Positions 1 through 8,547 of a stretch of DNA of 64,000 nt are shown in pieces. The stretch lies in the NCBI GenBank assembly GCA_029267445.1, contig JAJUIU010000001.1:81075-145074 (forward strand), read 5' to 3'. Made by a program: the position numbers and the translations under genes. This DNA comes from Rhodospirillaceae bacterium (GTDB taxonomy: Bacteria; Pseudomonadota; Alphaproteobacteria; Azospirillales; Azospirillaceae). The notes below the pieces were generated by a model. That model saw only the letters and a program-made list of their open reading frames with translations, searched no databases and was not told the DNA's origin. How positions within the stretch are numbered: position 1 is the first letter of the stretch; each line of letters opens with the position of its first letter.

Positions 1-69
1 AGACGACTTCATCCTCGAACATGCCTCTCGACCGGGTTGCGCCCCAGTCCACAAGACCTCCGCCTGCGG

Positions 70-612
70 CTACTCAGCCACTTTCGGTTCGAGTCTAGTG
101 ACGGCCGCAAGCTCGTGACGATGTTCGTCCAAATATGCCGCGGCGGCGCGATGAATAGCTAAACCAAGCCCGTTTACAAACTTTTCCGCGGGACCGCTGT
201 GTTCCGCGTCACAGCGCTCCAGTTCCTGGATCGTCTCACGCAGGTCGTCGATGCGTTCGGCGACGAGACGGTCCACCTGCCGCGCGGGCAGAAGGTGGCT
301 GAAGAACAGGGTGAACATGAACTCCGAGCGGAGCTTGTCGGGTGCCGGCGAGCGGCTTATCGCCTGGAGCAGGTAGTTACGGCCCTGCGGCGTGATCCGA
401 TAGATCTTCTTGTCGGGCCGCGCGTCGCTTCCTTTGCCGGCAAGGACGATCATGCCGTCCTCCAGCAGTCGGCGCAGCGCAGGGTAGATGGAACCGAAGC
501 CCGCGTCGCTGAAGAGGCTCAAGGGACCACTCTCGAACGCCTTACGGATTTCGTAACCGGAAGCGTCGCCCCGGCTGAGCACGCCAAGGCACAGAACACG
601 CACGTCGATCAT
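70..612 (-). CDS. PadR family transcriptional regulator
   Basis: A 180-residue protein with the PadR layout: an N-terminal winged helix (LCLGVLSRGDASGYEIRK, then GFGSIYPALRRLLEDGMI near residues 40-58) and a helical C-terminal dimerisation region. PadR proteins are dimeric repressors, usually answering small phenolic or lipophilic ligands. The Gly-Ser-Ile-Tyr-Pro-Ala-Leu motif of the recognition helix is intact. It is transcribed leftward, about 190 bp downstream of the methyltransferase on the same strand. That gap holds two near-copies of TATnTGGTCGG (around 669-680 and 693-704) which could be its operator; this is inference. The ligand is unknown. Confidence 0.9.
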   Translation of the reverse strand: MIDVRVLCLGVLSRGDASGYEIRKAFESGPLSLFSDAGFGSIYPALRRLLEDGMIVLAGKGSDARPDKKIYRITPQGRNYLLQAISRSPAPDKLRSEFMFTLFFSHLLPARQVDRLVAERIDDLRETIQELERCDAEHSGPAEKFVNGLGLAIHRAAAAYLDEHRHELAAVTRLEPKVAE

Positions 613-803
613 GATTTACCTTTGTGGACAACGATCACAATAACCTTACCGCCCATATTGGTATCTGGTCGGCAGGCATATCGCGCCGCGACATATGGTC
701 GGTGTCGGGGCTTGGACAAGCGGGTAACGTCCGAGGCGCGGGTGGGTTGCGACGCGGCGTTCCAGCGGCCGGCTCCCTTCATTCGGCATCCGACGGCGAC
801 GCT

Positions 804-1649
804 TCAGGGGCGCAACGCGCGGGCGAGCCGCACATGCATCGCCACCGGCACGCACCCATCGGCCTCCGCCAGCGCGGCGAAGCGATCGGCGATGGACTGC
901 TCCACGGCTGCGCGTTCGGCCGGATGCAAGGCCATCAGCCGGGGGGTGAAACCCATCTCCAGGGTCGCCCGCCAGAAGGGGCGGTCCGCCGGCACGCGCT
1001 GGTCGAGGCGGAGCGACTGCTCTACGACATTCCTCAGGCCGGCCGCCGCCAGTGTTGACGTCAGCGCCCCCTCCGTCGCGAACCTGAAAAGCGGTGCCAG
1101 GTGGTCGGAGGGATCGGGGCCAAGCCGGGCGTCCAGGGTCGACAGGATCTCGCCGAACAGCGTGTTCTCGGCCAGCGGACCCCAGACGGCGAAAGCCGCC
1201 ACACCCCCCGGCAGCAGGATGCGGCGCATCTCCGAAGCCGCCGCCACCGGGTCGGAAACAAACATCAGCCCGAATCGGCAGACAACCTTGCCGAACGTTC
1301 CATCGGCGAAGGGCAGGCGGGCCATGTCCGCGGCCGTCAGTCTTTCCGGCAGGCCCTTCGCCCGGGCGCGGGCTGCGGCATGGGCGAGCATGGCTGGCAC
1401 GAGGTCACTGCCGACCGCCAAGCCGCCGGGTCCGACGCGGGCGGCGATACCGAGCCACGGCTCTCCCGCCCCCGTCGCAAGGTCGAGCACACGGTCTTGG
1501 GTGTTGACGCCCGCGAGGTCCAGAAGCGGCCAATTGATCCGATCCGCCGGCTCGGCCATCTGCTCGGCCCAGCGCCCCCAGGCGTCGGCGCTCTCGCTCC
1601 AGCGGCGCCGTTCGTCCACTGCACCCATGGGCTGGCTCCGCTCTGGCAT
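804..1649 (-). CDS. class I SAM-dependent methyltransferase
   Basis: A 281-residue Rossmann methyltransferase of the Methyltransf_11/UbiE-like type. Motif I is seen as VLDLATGAGEPWLGIA, followed by an acidic segment (VGSDLVPAML), PFADGTFGKVVCRFGLMF and an RRILLPGG post-motif typical of small-molecule methyltransferases. No substrate-specific motif is recognisable, so the substrate is unknown. The start lies 9 bp after the stop of the small membrane protein at 1659-1976 on the same strand, so the two probably share a transcript. An internal ATG at codon 8 is an alternative start. Confidence 0.88.
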   Translation of the reverse strand: MPERSQPMGAVDERRRWSESADAWGRWAEQMAEPADRINWPLLDLAGVNTQDRVLDLATGAGEPWLGIAARVGPGGLAVGSDLVPAMLAHAAARARAKGLPERLTAADMARLPFADGTFGKVVCRFGLMFVSDPVAAASEMRRILLPGGVAAFAVWGPLAENTLFGEILSTLDARLGPDPSDHLAPLFRFATEGALTSTLAAAGLRNVVEQSLRLDQRVPADRPFWRATLEMGFTPRLMALHPAERAAVEQSIADRFAALAEADGCVPVAMHVRLARALRP

Positions 1650-1658
1650 GGTACCGGC

Positions 1659-1976
1659 CTAATGCAGGAGGCGCGGCGGGCCGGAATGGTCAGAGTGTCC
1701 CGTGCCATCGCCGACACGCTCCCGCAACGCTTCGAGCTCCTCGGCCATCCGCTTCTGTGTCCGCGCCAGCGTCTGCATCTGCGCGCGCGTCTCGTTCGCG
1801 TGCCTTTGAAGGGCACCGATGGCATCCCCAAGCTGACGGACCGTCCTCGCTCCACGGCCGGTTCCGGCATCATGGCGGAACAGGCGACGGAAGCCGACCA
1901 GGGCGGTGAGCCCCAGCAGCAGGAACAGAACGAAACCGGCGACGGTGCCGGTCATGACGATGCTGAACCAGTCCAT
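1659..1976 (-). CDS. small membrane-anchored coiled-coil protein
   Basis: A 105-residue protein with one N-terminal membrane helix (IVMTGTVAGFVLFLLLGLTA) followed by a basic stretch (GFRRLFRH) and a coiled-coil region (about residues 45-90: QLGDAIGALQRHANETRAQM onward). The topology resembles PspB-like or DUF-type envelope proteins, but no family is recognised with certainty. AAGGCG precedes the start at suitable spacing. It is separated from the downstream methyltransferase by 9 bp, suggesting co-transcription. Confidence 0.6.
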   Translation of the reverse strand: MDWFSIVMTGTVAGFVLFLLLGLTALVGFRRLFRHDAGTGRGARTVRQLGDAIGALQRHANETRAQMQTLARTQKRMAEELEALRERVGDGTGHSDHSGPPRLLH

Positions 1977-2071
1977 GGGAGCGCCTTGCCGTTTGCATCC
2001 CGGCAGGGATCTGCGTCAGCCATGGATATAGGCGCGATGCGGGCGTAGTGACAGCCCCGGACTGCGACCGC

Positions 2072-2422
2072 TCAGCCGACAGGCGCGTGCGCCGGGCCTG
2101 GGGCGTCCATGTTGGTGAGATGGTCCCCAAAGGCCCGCAAGACCGGCAGGAAACGCTCGATCTGCTCCCGTACCACATGGGCATCGGTCTTCAGGATGAT
2201 CGACGGCGCCGCCGTCATCAGCCGTTCAGCCCTGAACGGCCCCATCCTGTCGTCAAGATACATCGCCAGCCCCATCAGCATCCCCAGATTGACGTCGTCC
2301 GAAGATTTGGGCGCTGCCAGCACCGCCTCGAGCTGCTCCAGCAGCCCGTACATGACGATCGACGTCCGCTCGATCGTGTCGTCGTGCGTCTTGTCGTTGG
2401 AGCCGATCTCGGTCATGGGCAT
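2072..2422 (-). CDS. hypothetical helical protein
   Basis: A 116-residue, soluble, mostly helical protein with no signal peptide or membrane segment and no recognised family. Notable segments are MYGLLEQLEAVLAAPKSSDD and ILKTDAHVVREQIERFLPVL. Coding character is supported by balanced amphipathic helices and by GAAAGG about nine bases before the ATG. It lies on the minus strand immediately upstream of the divergent amine oxidase gene and about 95 bp before the small membrane protein. Function unknown. Confidence 0.6.
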   Translation of the reverse strand: MPMTEIGSNDKTHDDTIERTSIVMYGLLEQLEAVLAAPKSSDDVNLGMLMGLAMYLDDRMGPFRAERLMTAAPSIILKTDAHVVREQIERFLPVLRAFGDHLTNMDAPGPAHAPVG

Positions 2423-2595
2423 CGGAGGGGCCTTTCGGGAAATCCAGGCGATTTCGATCAGCCTACGAGGTGGACGGTAACCGAGACGTTAAGATCGGCG
2501 AGGACCGGCAGATGCCCGTCAAGTCTCCGCGCTTGCCCGCACCGGCGCGCTGGTTCAGCATTGGTCCGGACAAGTTCCTTCCGATGGGGGATCGG

Positions 2596-4017
2596 ATGCG
2601 GTTGACCCGGCGCGCGATGGTGAAGCTGGCGGGCGGGGCGGCGTTGACCGCCACCGCAGGCGCGATTGCGCCGAGACCGCTGCTTGCGCGGACGCAACCC
2701 GATGTCATCGTCATCGGCGCCGGATTGTCGGGTCTTTACGCGGCGCGGCTGCTGGAACAGAGCGGTCTGACCGTCCGCGTCCTTGAGGGCAGCGGACGCG
2801 CAGGCGGGCGCGTCATGACCCTCGATGACATTCCAGGCAAGCCTGAGGGCGGCGGCACAGAGATTGGCGAACGTTACGCCCGAGTGATGGCCGTCGCCCA
2901 GGAACTCGGCCTGAAGCTAGAGGCTTCGACCGGTCCCGGGCGGGGCGCCGGCATGGTCTACCATATCGGCGGCACGTTCGTAGCGCCGCAGGACTGGCCG
3001 ACATCGCCCGCGAACGCCGTCCAGGGACCGTTCAGGGCCATGCCGCCAGCACAGCTTCTGTTCGGGGTGATGGGAAAGGCGAATCCGCTCACCGACCTGG
3101 AGGCGTGGCGGGATCCGGCCCATGCCGTCCATGACATTCCCCTGGCTGACTGGCTCAATGCTCGCGGCCTGGACGACGCCGCGCTCAAACTGATCGATGC
3201 CAACGCCAACTTCAACGACGTGCGGTCGGTGTCGCCGCTGCACATCTTCCGCAGCCTGACGTTCCGGACGTTCCAGGACAGCCCGAAAACCTTCAATGTG
3301 GCGGGCGGCAACAGCCGCCTTACCGAAGCAATGGCGTCGGCGCTGAAGGGGGATGTGGTCGTGAACGCCCCGGTGAAGGCGATTTCGGCAGGTTCCGGCG
3401 GAGTGGCAGTGGTTACCCGGGATGGGACCCGCCACTCGGCCCGGTTCGCCGTGGTGACCCTGCCGATGACCCAGCTCCGCAAGATCAGGCTGGAACCCGC
3501 GCCGCCGGCGGCGCAGGCCGCCGCCATCCGGGAGCTGGAGTATACCCGCATCACACAGGTCCATCTCGGCATCGACGAGCCGTACTGGGATCGCGACGGC
3601 ATGCCCGCGACCATGTGGACGGACGGACCTCTCGACCGCGTCTTCGCCACCGGATACGAGGGTGAGCGTCCGACGCGCCTCACTGTCTGGCTGAACGGGC
3701 GCGGCGCCGACCCCATTGACCGCATGGAGCCCAAGGCGGCGCTCGCCTGGGTCGTCGACACGCTGGCGGCCATACGGCCCGCGACCAAGGGAGCCGTCCG
3801 ACCGCTCGGCATCAACTCATGGCAGCGCAATCCCTTCGCGGGTGGCGCCTATGCGGAGTGGCAGGCGGGCCAGATCGGACGGTTCGCGCACGAAATGGCG
3901 CTGCCTCTGGGCCGGATCCACTTCGCCGGGGAACATACGGCCGTGCTGAACAATGGAATGGAGGCCGCGATGGAATCCGGCGAGCGCGCCGCCCTCGAGA
4001 TCCTGGAGAAGGCCTGA
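2596..4017 (+). CDS. FAD-dependent amine oxidase, Tat-exported
   Basis: A flavin monoamine oxidase of about 473 residues. The start at 2596 is chosen because GGGGG lies just upstream and the protein then opens with a twin-arginine signal (MRLTRRAMVKLAGGAALTAT), implying export of the folded flavoprotein. The FAD dinucleotide fold follows (DVIVIGAGLSGLYAARLLE, with the acidic end VRVLEGSGRAGGRV), and the C-terminal FAD motif is RIHFAGEHTAVLNNGMEAAMESGERAA. It probably oxidises a primary or secondary amine; the substrate cannot be read. The stop is two bases before the CpeT-like gene, indicating an operon. Confidence 0.88.
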   Translation: MRLTRRAMVKLAGGAALTATAGAIAPRPLLARTQPDVIVIGAGLSGLYAARLLEQSGLTVRVLEGSGRAGGRVMTLDDIPGKPEGGGTEIGERYARVMAVAQELGLKLEASTGPGRGAGMVYHIGGTFVAPQDWPTSPANAVQGPFRAMPPAQLLFGVMGKANPLTDLEAWRDPAHAVHDIPLADWLNARGLDDAALKLIDANANFNDVRSVSPLHIFRSLTFRTFQDSPKTFNVAGGNSRLTEAMASALKGDVVVNAPVKAISAGSGGVAVVTRDGTRHSARFAVVTLPMTQLRKIRLEPAPPAAQAAAIRELEYTRITQVHLGIDEPYWDRDGMPATMWTDGPLDRVFATGYEGERPTRLTVWLNGRGADPIDRMEPKAALAWVVDTLAAIRPATKGAVRPLGINSWQRNPFAGGAYAEWQAGQIGRFAHEMALPLGRIHFAGEHTAVLNNGMEAAMESGERAALEILEKA

Positions 4018-4019
4018 CC

Positions 4020-4640
4020 ATGCGTACCGTCGCGTTGGTGTCGGCCGCATGGCTTTGGTCGGGGGCGGCCGTTGCCGGTTCGGTCCTGGAGGCGGAAACC
4101 GTCGCCTCCCGCTTTAGCGGCGGTTTCGTTGCCGACCCGGCGGCGGGGCCTGAAGCGCCCTCGGGGAGGCTCCACGCCCTGATGGTGCCCGTGACGGTTC
4201 CAGCACTTCCGGGGCGGACGATCTATCTGCAATGGCGGGACGGCGGGCCGGACGGCAAAGTCACCCGGCAGCGGCTCTGGAGCTTCGTCGAGGTTCCGGG
4301 CGGGGGTGCCCGGATGAAGTTCTTCGGTTTCCGGAGCCCGGCCGACTGGGTGGACGCACAACTGCGTCCGGACCGAATGGCCATGCTCACCCTCGAAGAC
4401 CTCGTGGCCTACCCCGAGCAGTGTGACCTTCCTTGGCGTGAGATCGACGGCGCACCGGAAGCCGCGATTCCCGCCGGTTGCCGGATTGTCACCCAGCGCA
4501 CCCAGCGGACCATGGAACTGTCGGCCGTCATCCGCGTCACTCCTGAAGGCTTCGCATACCGGGAAGCGGGTCGGCTGGACGACGGGACCGTCGTCTTCCA
4601 GCTGCCGCCGGACGGCGACTACCTTTTCCGGCGCCAGTGA
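4020..4640 (+). CDS. CpeT/CpcT-like (DUF1001) exported protein
   Basis: A 206-residue protein with an N-terminal signal peptide (VALVSAAWLWSGAAVAGS). The body matches the CpeT/CpcT layout: an RLHALMVPV strand, an IYLQWRDGG strand, then two cysteines framing the conserved Trp segment (CDLPWREIDG and AGCRIVTQR). In cyanobacteria CpeT/CpcT attach bilins to phycobiliproteins; homologues in non-cyanobacteria have no known role. It starts two bases after the amine oxidase stop, so the two products probably work together in the periplasm. A perfect terminator hairpin follows 16 bp after its stop codon. Confidence 0.75.
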   Translation: MRTVALVSAAWLWSGAAVAGSVLEAETVASRFSGGFVADPAAGPEAPSGRLHALMVPVTVPALPGRTIYLQWRDGGPDGKVTRQRLWSFVEVPGGGARMKFFGFRSPADWVDAQLRPDRMAMLTLEDLVAYPEQCDLPWREIDGAPEAAIPAGCRIVTQRTQRTMELSAVIRVTPEGFAYREAGRLDDGTVVFQLPPDGDYLFRRQ

Positions 4641-4655
4641 CATCGCCTGAAACGG

Positions 4656-4687
4656 AAGGGGGCTGGACCCAGCGGTCCAGCCCCCTT
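4656..4687. terminator. bidirectional intrinsic terminator
   Basis: A perfect 14-bp stem (AAGGGGGCTGGACC / GGTCCAGCCCCCTT) with the four-base loop CAGC. It sits between the convergent CpeT-like gene and the TonB receptor gene, so it probably ends both transcripts. The T tract is short. Confidence 0.8.
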
Positions 4688-4710
4688 CGCGTGCCCGTCT
4701 CCGACCTGAC

Positions 4711-7086
4711 TCAGTAGGTGTAGCGGGCTTCGATGCCGAAGGTCCGCCCCTTGCGCAATGCCGCGAAGAAGGCGCGCGGCAGGCCCGTGTCCGGTCGCAG
4801 TGCGAACTGGGCAGGGGTGATGTTCCGCGGCGCGAACCCGTGCCGCAGGTCGAACCAGCGCGTGGCCAGCGGGATCGAGTCCTCGTCCAGCAGGTTGCGA
4901 CCGAACAGCTGGAGCTGCCAGTTGTCGGTCCGCACGCCCAGGCGGGCACCGACCATGTGGGTGTCACCCGTTTCCGCCAGATTGTGAACCTGCACGTACT
5001 TGCTGGACTCGTACGTGTAGTCAGCACCGGTGTACCAGCTCCAGCGATCGTTGATCGGAGCCGTCCAGTTCGCGTTGGCGCTAAACTTGTGCTCCGAGCC
5101 AAGCGGCAGGCGCTTGCCGCTGATGTCGCACAGGGGCCCGTTGTAGCCGGGCGGGATCAGACGACCGCCCGAGTTCAGCACGTACTCGAAGTCGTCGCAG
5201 CCGCGGGTGAAGGTGGCATCGGTCCAGGAATAGCTGATTCCCAGGCCGAGCCCCTCGACCGGAGCGGCGTTCAGTTCGGCTTCGAGACCCTTGATCTCCG
5301 CCGCGCCCTGGTTCGTCGCGATGGAGGTGATGGCGCCACCGGTCGGGGAGGGCAGAGCGGTCGTGAGTTGCACGCTCTCCGCCTCGATCCAGTAGAGCGC
5401 CAGGTTGGCCTGCACGAGCCCGCCGAACAGGGTGGACTTCACGCCCAGCTCATAGTTGTCGGACTCCTCCTGCTCATAGAACGGGAAGCCGACCGGTATG
5501 CCCACGGCACCGTTGATGCCGCCTGGCTTCACGCCCTGAGCGTAGATGCCGTAGAACAGCAGGTCCTCGTTCACCTGATAATCGAGCGTCAAGCGCGGCG
5601 TCACGCTCTGATACTTCTCCTCACCGTTGAAGGTGACGGCGCCTGCGGTTCCGAAGTCCTGGCGGGTCTTGGTCTCAACCGCCCAGCGCACTTCGGCCGT
5701 AGCACTGAAGCCTTCGGCGAAATCCCAGGTGACCAGACCGAACAGCGCCGTGTTCTCGGTCGTCGTGAAGTTTGAACCGGGGGAGCCGAATGGCAAGCCA
5801 TTGGGACCGGAGGCGTAGGTGATGTCCACCTCCTCATCCCGCTGATAGTAGTAGTAGGCCCCGGTCAGCCAGCGCAGTCGGTCGCTAGTCGGGCTGGCGA
5901 TCCGGAACTCCTGCGACCAGTCACGCGTCAGATTGCGGTTCGTGTTGGCGAACAGCGGCTCGACGGTGGGCGGGCCAGCGGCCACGAACGCGTCGGAATG
6001 GTCGGAGTCCGTGCCGAACAGGTTCTCGTTCCAACGCCAGCCCGTCAGCGACGTCAACACATAGCCGGACCCGCCGACATCGTAGTCCAGCGCGAGGCTG
6101 GAGAGGTACTGGGTGTTCTCGACACCGTCGAACGCGGTGCCGTCGCGGGTGCCGTCCGCCAGCGGATCCGTGTTCAGCTGGACCAGTTCGGGACGCGGCT
6201 GGATCACGCCGCAATAGTATTGGTTCTGGTTGTTGCTCACCCGAACGCCGCCGATCCGGTAGAAGGGCGAGCGGAAGCCCGGGCGGCAGTTCAGCTCGTT
6301 CGCCGGAAGCAGGAACAGGGCCAGCGGCCCGTCATCGTCACGGGCGTACTGGGCGCGCAGGCGGGCCGAGAAATTCTCAGACGCCCGCCAATAGAGTGTG
6401 CCGGCGACAGAGCGGCTCTCCTCGAAACCGACCTTCTGGCCGGTGAGCTGGTTCGTGTACTGCCCGCCATACTCGAAGTAGCGGGCGTTCAGTCCCAGGA
6501 ACACCTTGTCCTGGACCAGCGGGCCGCGGATGCCGACCGCGAGTTCCCGCTCGTCATATTCGGCCAGCAGCAGCTTGGCGTTGCCCTGCCACTCGTTGGT
6601 CGGCGTGCGCGTGATGTAGTTGATGGCGCCCGCATAGGTGTTTCGGCCGTAGAGCGCCGACTGCGGACCCTTGATGACCTCCACGCGCTCGACCTGGTTC
6701 AGGTCGAAGCTCTGGATGTCACCCGGATAGTAGATGCCGTCGACGAAATAGGCGGTCCCGGACTCCACGCCGAACTGGACGCCCGCCAGCACGTTTGACT
6801 GTCCGCGGATGACGGGGCGGTCGGTCGAGCGGCCGAAAGCCTGGGAGAAGGACAGGCCGGGTGTGAACCGGGCCAGATCGTTCAGGTCCGTGATGCCGCG
6901 CTGGGCGATCACTTCGCCGGTGAAGGCTGTAACCGCGATGGGCGCGCTTTGGAGCGTTTCCTCCTTCTTGCGCGCGGTAACCACGATCTCCTCGATCTGG
7001 GCAAGCGCCGGAGCGCTTGCGGCCAGCGTGACGACGGCCGCGGCAGCCGACATCAGAAGTTTCGCCCGATATGTCCGATAGGCCAT
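4711..7086 (-). CDS. TonB-dependent outer membrane receptor
   Basis: About 791 residues: a signal peptide (LLMSAAAAVVTLAASAPALA), a TonB-box-like EEIVVTARKKEE, a plug domain (TPGLSFSQAF, VIRGQSN, ERVEVIKGPQSALYGRNTYA) and a 22-strand barrel ending in an aromatic residue (ARYTY). The family imports iron chelates, vitamins, saccharides or other scarce ligands using ExbBD-TonB energy. The sequence resembles the large receptor group of sphingomonads and caulobacters rather than a specific siderophore class. Start: GTG at 7089 and ATG at 7086 both follow a GGGGG Shine-Dalgarno; ATG is preferred. No TonB, ExbB or periplasmic binding protein lies nearby, so the ligand is unknown. Confidence 0.93.
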   Translation of the reverse strand: MAYRTYRAKLLMSAAAAVVTLAASAPALAQIEEIVVTARKKEETLQSAPIAVTAFTGEVIAQRGITDLNDLARFTPGLSFSQAFGRSTDRPVIRGQSNVLAGVQFGVESGTAYFVDGIYYPGDIQSFDLNQVERVEVIKGPQSALYGRNTYAGAINYITRTPTNEWQGNAKLLLAEYDERELAVGIRGPLVQDKVFLGLNARYFEYGGQYTNQLTGQKVGFEESRSVAGTLYWRASENFSARLRAQYARDDDGPLALFLLPANELNCRPGFRSPFYRIGGVRVSNNQNQYYCGVIQPRPELVQLNTDPLADGTRDGTAFDGVENTQYLSSLALDYDVGGSGYVLTSLTGWRWNENLFGTDSDHSDAFVAAGPPTVEPLFANTNRNLTRDWSQEFRIASPTSDRLRWLTGAYYYYQRDEEVDITYASGPNGLPFGSPGSNFTTTENTALFGLVTWDFAEGFSATAEVRWAVETKTRQDFGTAGAVTFNGEEKYQSVTPRLTLDYQVNEDLLFYGIYAQGVKPGGINGAVGIPVGFPFYEQEESDNYELGVKSTLFGGLVQANLALYWIEAESVQLTTALPSPTGGAITSIATNQGAAEIKGLEAELNAAPVEGLGLGISYSWTDATFTRGCDDFEYVLNSGGRLIPPGYNGPLCDISGKRLPLGSEHKFSANANWTAPINDRWSWYTGADYTYESSKYVQVHNLAETGDTHMVGARLGVRTDNWQLQLFGRNLLDEDSIPLATRWFDLRHGFAPRNITPAQFALRPDTGLPRAFFAALRKGRTFGIEARYTY

Positions 7087-7414
7087 CACGTCATCCCCCT
7101 GTCATTCCGACGCCAGTCCCGGCCCAGTTCCCCCAAAGCCCGGACGACGCGTCTCTTATTCTCAATTTTAGGCTATCCCCCGATCCCGCCGGGTTCAAGC
7201 AAGCGGAACATAGACAGGATGATATATCTTTATGCTTTTTCGATTTGTGCCTTTCCGGTCACAGTTGCCGCCGACCGTCCAGCCGATCGATACGGTCGGC
7301 AGGCGACAATTGGGTTTACCTTTGTCGAGCTCAGGGTGTAGCCCGTTGGTGGCACGGGCGGGCCCGGTGGGTTAACCTGTTCAGGCTCCGTGGCCAGGGT
7401 GGCTCCCAGCACGC
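7087..7414. other. divergent intergenic region with inverted repeat
   Basis: Promoter region between the TonB receptor (leftward) and the receiver protein (rightward). It contains an AT-rich core (about 7195-7250) and a perfect 9-bp inverted repeat GCCGACCGT / ACGGTCGGC at 7270-7278 and 7292-7300 separated by 13 bases. A second hairpin, GCCCG-TTGGTGGCA-CGGGC, lies near 7339. No open reading frame here looks coding. The 9-bp repeat is a candidate regulator site; no cognate regulator is identified. Confidence 0.45.
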
Positions 7415-8038
7415 ATGTCGAAACGTCAGTCCAGCGACAAGTTCTACAGCTTCGGAACCCTTTGCATCCTGGTCGCGGATGACAACCGGTTCGTGCGCTC
7501 AATCCTCGTGACCATCCTCAAGGCGTTGGGGGTGGGAAAGATCCTCCAGGCTGAGAGTGGGGAGGAGGCCGAGGCCTTTCTCGAGGTGTCCGCGCAGATG
7601 CACGGCGACGGGCGCGAGGTGGACATCATCCTCGCCGACCATCTGATGGAGCCAGGCAGCGGCCTCGACCTTCTCCGCTACGTCCGCTCGCACGAGAGCG
7701 AGAAGGTGAAGTTCATCCCCTTCGTCATGATGAGCGGTGAGGCCGATAGGAAGGCCGTGACCGACGCGCGCGACGCCGGCGTAACCGAATATCTGGCGAA
7801 GCCGATGTCCGTGATGGGCGTCGCCTCCCGCCTGCTTGCCGTCATCGACAAGCCGCGGGCCTTCATCAGGGCGCCCGACTACTTCGGGCCGGACCGCCGC
7901 CGCCAGACGCTGCCCTATGACGGGCCTGACAAGCGCCAGATGCGGCCAGAGGACGTGCATCTTGTCGACGAGGGTGACCACATGGTGATCGAAGCGCTCG
8001 ACACCGATGAACCGGTCAAGGAGGAGGGGGCGGCATGA
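7415..8038 (+). CDS. receiver-domain response regulator without DNA-binding domain
   Basis: A 207-residue CheY-like protein. The receiver occupies about residues 15-145: acidic pair LVADDNRFVRSIL, phospho-acceptor Asp in DIILADHLMEPGSG, Ser in VMMSGEAD and Lys in TEYLAKPMSV. The C-terminal ~60 residues contain an arginine-rich GPDRRRQTLPYDGPDKRQM segment and no helix-turn-helix, so output is probably by protein contact. Its end overlaps the next gene by four bases (ATGA), implying translational coupling with the helical protein that follows. No histidine kinase is in the window. Confidence 0.85.
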   Translation: MSKRQSSDKFYSFGTLCILVADDNRFVRSILVTILKALGVGKILQAESGEEAEAFLEVSAQMHGDGREVDIILADHLMEPGSGLDLLRYVRSHESEKVKFIPFVMMSGEADRKAVTDARDAGVTEYLAKPMSVMGVASRLLAVIDKPRAFIRAPDYFGPDRRRQTLPYDGPDKRQMRPEDVHLVDEGDHMVIEALDTDEPVKEEGAA

Positions 8039-8547
8039 CCGATCCGAACAAGCCGCGGGTCGAGATCATCCAGCGGCCGAACAAGCTGCGCGAAAAGGTG
8101 GGCGGGTCGTCCGATGGGAAGCCGGGCCGGATTGATCCGGCCGCGCTCTCACGCGCCGCCACCCATGTCGGCCGCATGGCCGAAGCCCACCAGGTGCAGA
8201 CGCGCATCGACCTGACGGACCTTCAGGAAGCCTTCAAGCAGGCGGTCGCCGATCCGGCGAACCGATCCGTCCATATCCGGCGCGTCTTCAAGATCTCCGA
8301 CGGGATCATGAACCTGGGCAAGATGTTCGGATACGATCTGCTGTCGGAATTCGCCCATCACCTCAACAGCTTCATCATCAACCTGAAGGAGCCGACGGCG
8401 GCCCAGATGCAGGTCGTGGCCCTGCACATCGAAGCCATGAACGCCCTCGTCCGCGACGAGATGAAAGGGGACGGCGGACCGATCGGAAAAGCGCTTTCGG
8501 AGTCGCTGGCTAAGGCGCGGGATAAGCTTGGCGCCCGGAAGGCTTAG
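8035..8547 (+). CDS. helical partner of the receiver protein
   Basis: A 170-residue, mostly alpha-helical protein without signal or membrane segments. It is coupled to the preceding receiver gene by an ATGA overlap. The central region ([20 protein letters not shown], then [19 protein letters not shown]) resembles a four-helix bundle with a histidine pair (EFAHHLNSF), which suggests, but does not prove, a phosphotransfer (Hpt-like) or docking role. The usual Hpt HxxKG motif is not visible. It ends with a four-base convergent overlap with tex. Confidence 0.65.
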   Translation: MTDPNKPRVEIIQRPNKLREKVGGSSDGKPGRIDPAALSRAATHVGRMAEAHQVQTRIDLTDLQEAFKQAVADPANRSVHIRRVFKISDGIMNLGKMFGYDLLSEFAHHLNSFIINLKEPTAAQMQVVALHIEAMNALVRDEMKGDGGPIGKALSESLAKARDKLGARKA

